Origin: a virus
IMG/VR virus record: IMGVR_UViG_3300042467_002158
Location: 62,001-126,000 of that record
Strand: one strand, 5' to 3'
DNA length: 64,000 nucleotides
The position numbers were made by a program, and so were the translations under genes. Positions 63,288 to 64,000 of this stretch are shown one piece after another. The stretch's first letter is position 1. Each line of letters begins with the position of its first letter. The notes beneath the pieces are model-generated. The model saw nothing but the letters and a program-made list of their open reading frames with translations. It searched no databases and was not told the DNA's origin.

Positions 63288-64000
63288 TTATTTTGGTACA
63301 AATTTTATTAATTGAGATTGTAACTTTTTCATAAAGGCAATTTCAGTATCTGTATTTTTTTTTGTGTAGGTTCTTTCATTTATATTAAAATAACTTTTTT
63401 TGTTACAAATAATTTCACTATTTGACTCAACAATTTCAATATCATCAGTTTTAGGTATTTTTTTTATTAAATCCCATTTCTCCTGTAAAGTTATGTCGGT
63501 AAATTGTGGTTTAACTTTAGAAGTTATATTTTTTGCAGGACTTCCGGCGTAAACTTGATCTGTTTCCATATCTTTTGTTATTACACTACCAACCAAGGCC
63601 ATTGATCTATCTTTTGCGTGTATTGGTGAAACAATACAATGACCAACAAACCAAACATCATTCCCAATTGTCAAAGGTTTATTATCGTTGTAGTTACAAC
63701 CAATTAAAGGATCCCCATACTTAATATGACTCCACAATTGAGAATAGGCACCAATACCACAATTGTTTCCAATAGTAACTCCACCTATAGAATCAATTAT
63801 ACAACCTTGTCCAATCCATGCGTTATGTCCTATTTTCATAGGTAAATAACCATGAATATTTGTGTGATGGTGTATTTTACAATAATCACCAATTTCTAAT
63901 TCATCAATTATTATTTGAACATTGTCGCCGATATAAGTATTATCACCTATTGTTATTTTTTTTGCATTACCATTTATTCCTTTTATAGTTGCCTTAGGTG
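63288..64000 (-). CDS. Hexapeptide-repeat acyltransferase, 5' end outside the window
   Basis: At least 237 residues. The left-handed beta-helix is visible as IGHNAWIGQGCIIDSIGGVT, IGNNCGIGAYSQLW and IGNDVWFVGHCIVSP, ending ALVGSVITKDMETDQVYAGS. The frame stays open to the window edge (ITIGDNTYIGDNVQ upstream), so the first Met seen at 63839 is not the true start. Such enzymes acetylate sugars of O-antigen or capsule. The C-terminal 75 residues are a charged tail. Confidence 0.8.
   Translation of the reverse strand, partial: PKATIKGINGNAKKITIGDNTYIGDNVQIIIDELEIGDYCKIHHHTNIHGYLPMKIGHNAWIGQGCIIDSIGGVTIGNNCGIGAYSQLWSHIKYGDPLIGCNYNDNKPLTIGNDVWFVGHCIVSPIHAKDRSMALVGSVITKDMETDQVYAGSPAKNITSKVKPQFTDITLQEKWDLIKKIPKTDDIEIVESNSEIICNKKSYFNINERTYTKKNTDTEIAFMKKLQSQLIKFVPK

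Noticed and set aside
1-64000. Insertion sequence or transposase, integrase, replication origin
   Set aside because: No transposase or tyrosine/serine recombinase text found; no iteron set or clear origin found.

Overview
The window looks like part of the genome of a large tailed phage that infects a Bacteroidota (probably flavobacterial) host. Phage evidence: dense, mostly same-strand small genes with 1-4 nt overlaps, about 30 tRNA genes covering all 20 amino acids, homing-type endonucleases, a holin-like protein, two muramidase-type domains and dozens of orphan proteins sharing one N-terminal leader. Host evidence: promoters of the Bacteroidota type (TAnnTTTG), absence of clear Shine-Dalgarno sites, a lipoprotein, and secreted proteins ending in the type IX secretion (gliding-motility type B) C-terminal domain. 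Base composition is AT-rich throughout.

Layout. 1-990: small membrane/holin-like genes. 1060-4011: about eight small cassette-like genes, all on the minus strand, separated by long imperfect hairpins with TAAC/GTTA ends that resemble integron attC sites; no integrase is in the window. 4042-13940: tRNA supercluster (minus strand) interrupted by two endonuclease genes, a YkuK-like RNase H-fold gene, hypothetical genes and repeated structured noncoding elements. 12250-20440: secreted protein, cysteine-peptidase-like protein, acetyltransferase, DUF2927-like protein and three large membrane or envelope proteins. 20441-36700: many small tagged genes, plus an FKBP isomerase, a zincin peptidase and an 816-residue type IX cargo protein. 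36765-40111: two HNH endonucleases and about 1.8 kb of noncoding DNA with repeated, promoter-bearing elements. 40112-44128: secreted protein, RmlD-like reductase, DNA methyltransferase with an overlapping partner, small paralogs. 44199-51103: an operon of tagged proteins ending in a DHH phosphoesterase-muramidase fusion. 51177-59293: UmuC/UmuD-like polymerase pair, acetyltransferase, three secreted type IX-like genes, a short UvrC, GH24 lysozyme. 59322-64000: glycosyltransferases, DegT aminotransferase and hexapeptide acyltransferase.

The two strongest candidates for an undescribed system are: (1) about 28 otherwise unrelated proteins, including the lysozyme, an acetyltransferase and the DHH protein, that start with a short amphipathic leader ending in (L/I)xE. 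This is the site type cut by the T4 prohead protease, so they may be head-packaged proteins delivered with the DNA; (2) an attC-like cassette array within what looks like a phage genome. Gene expression appears to use two signals: TAnnTTTG boxes upstream of some genes and noncoding elements, and a TATTTAT box just upstream of most tagged genes.

Everything here is from reading the sequence; no database search, folding program or tRNA scanner was run.
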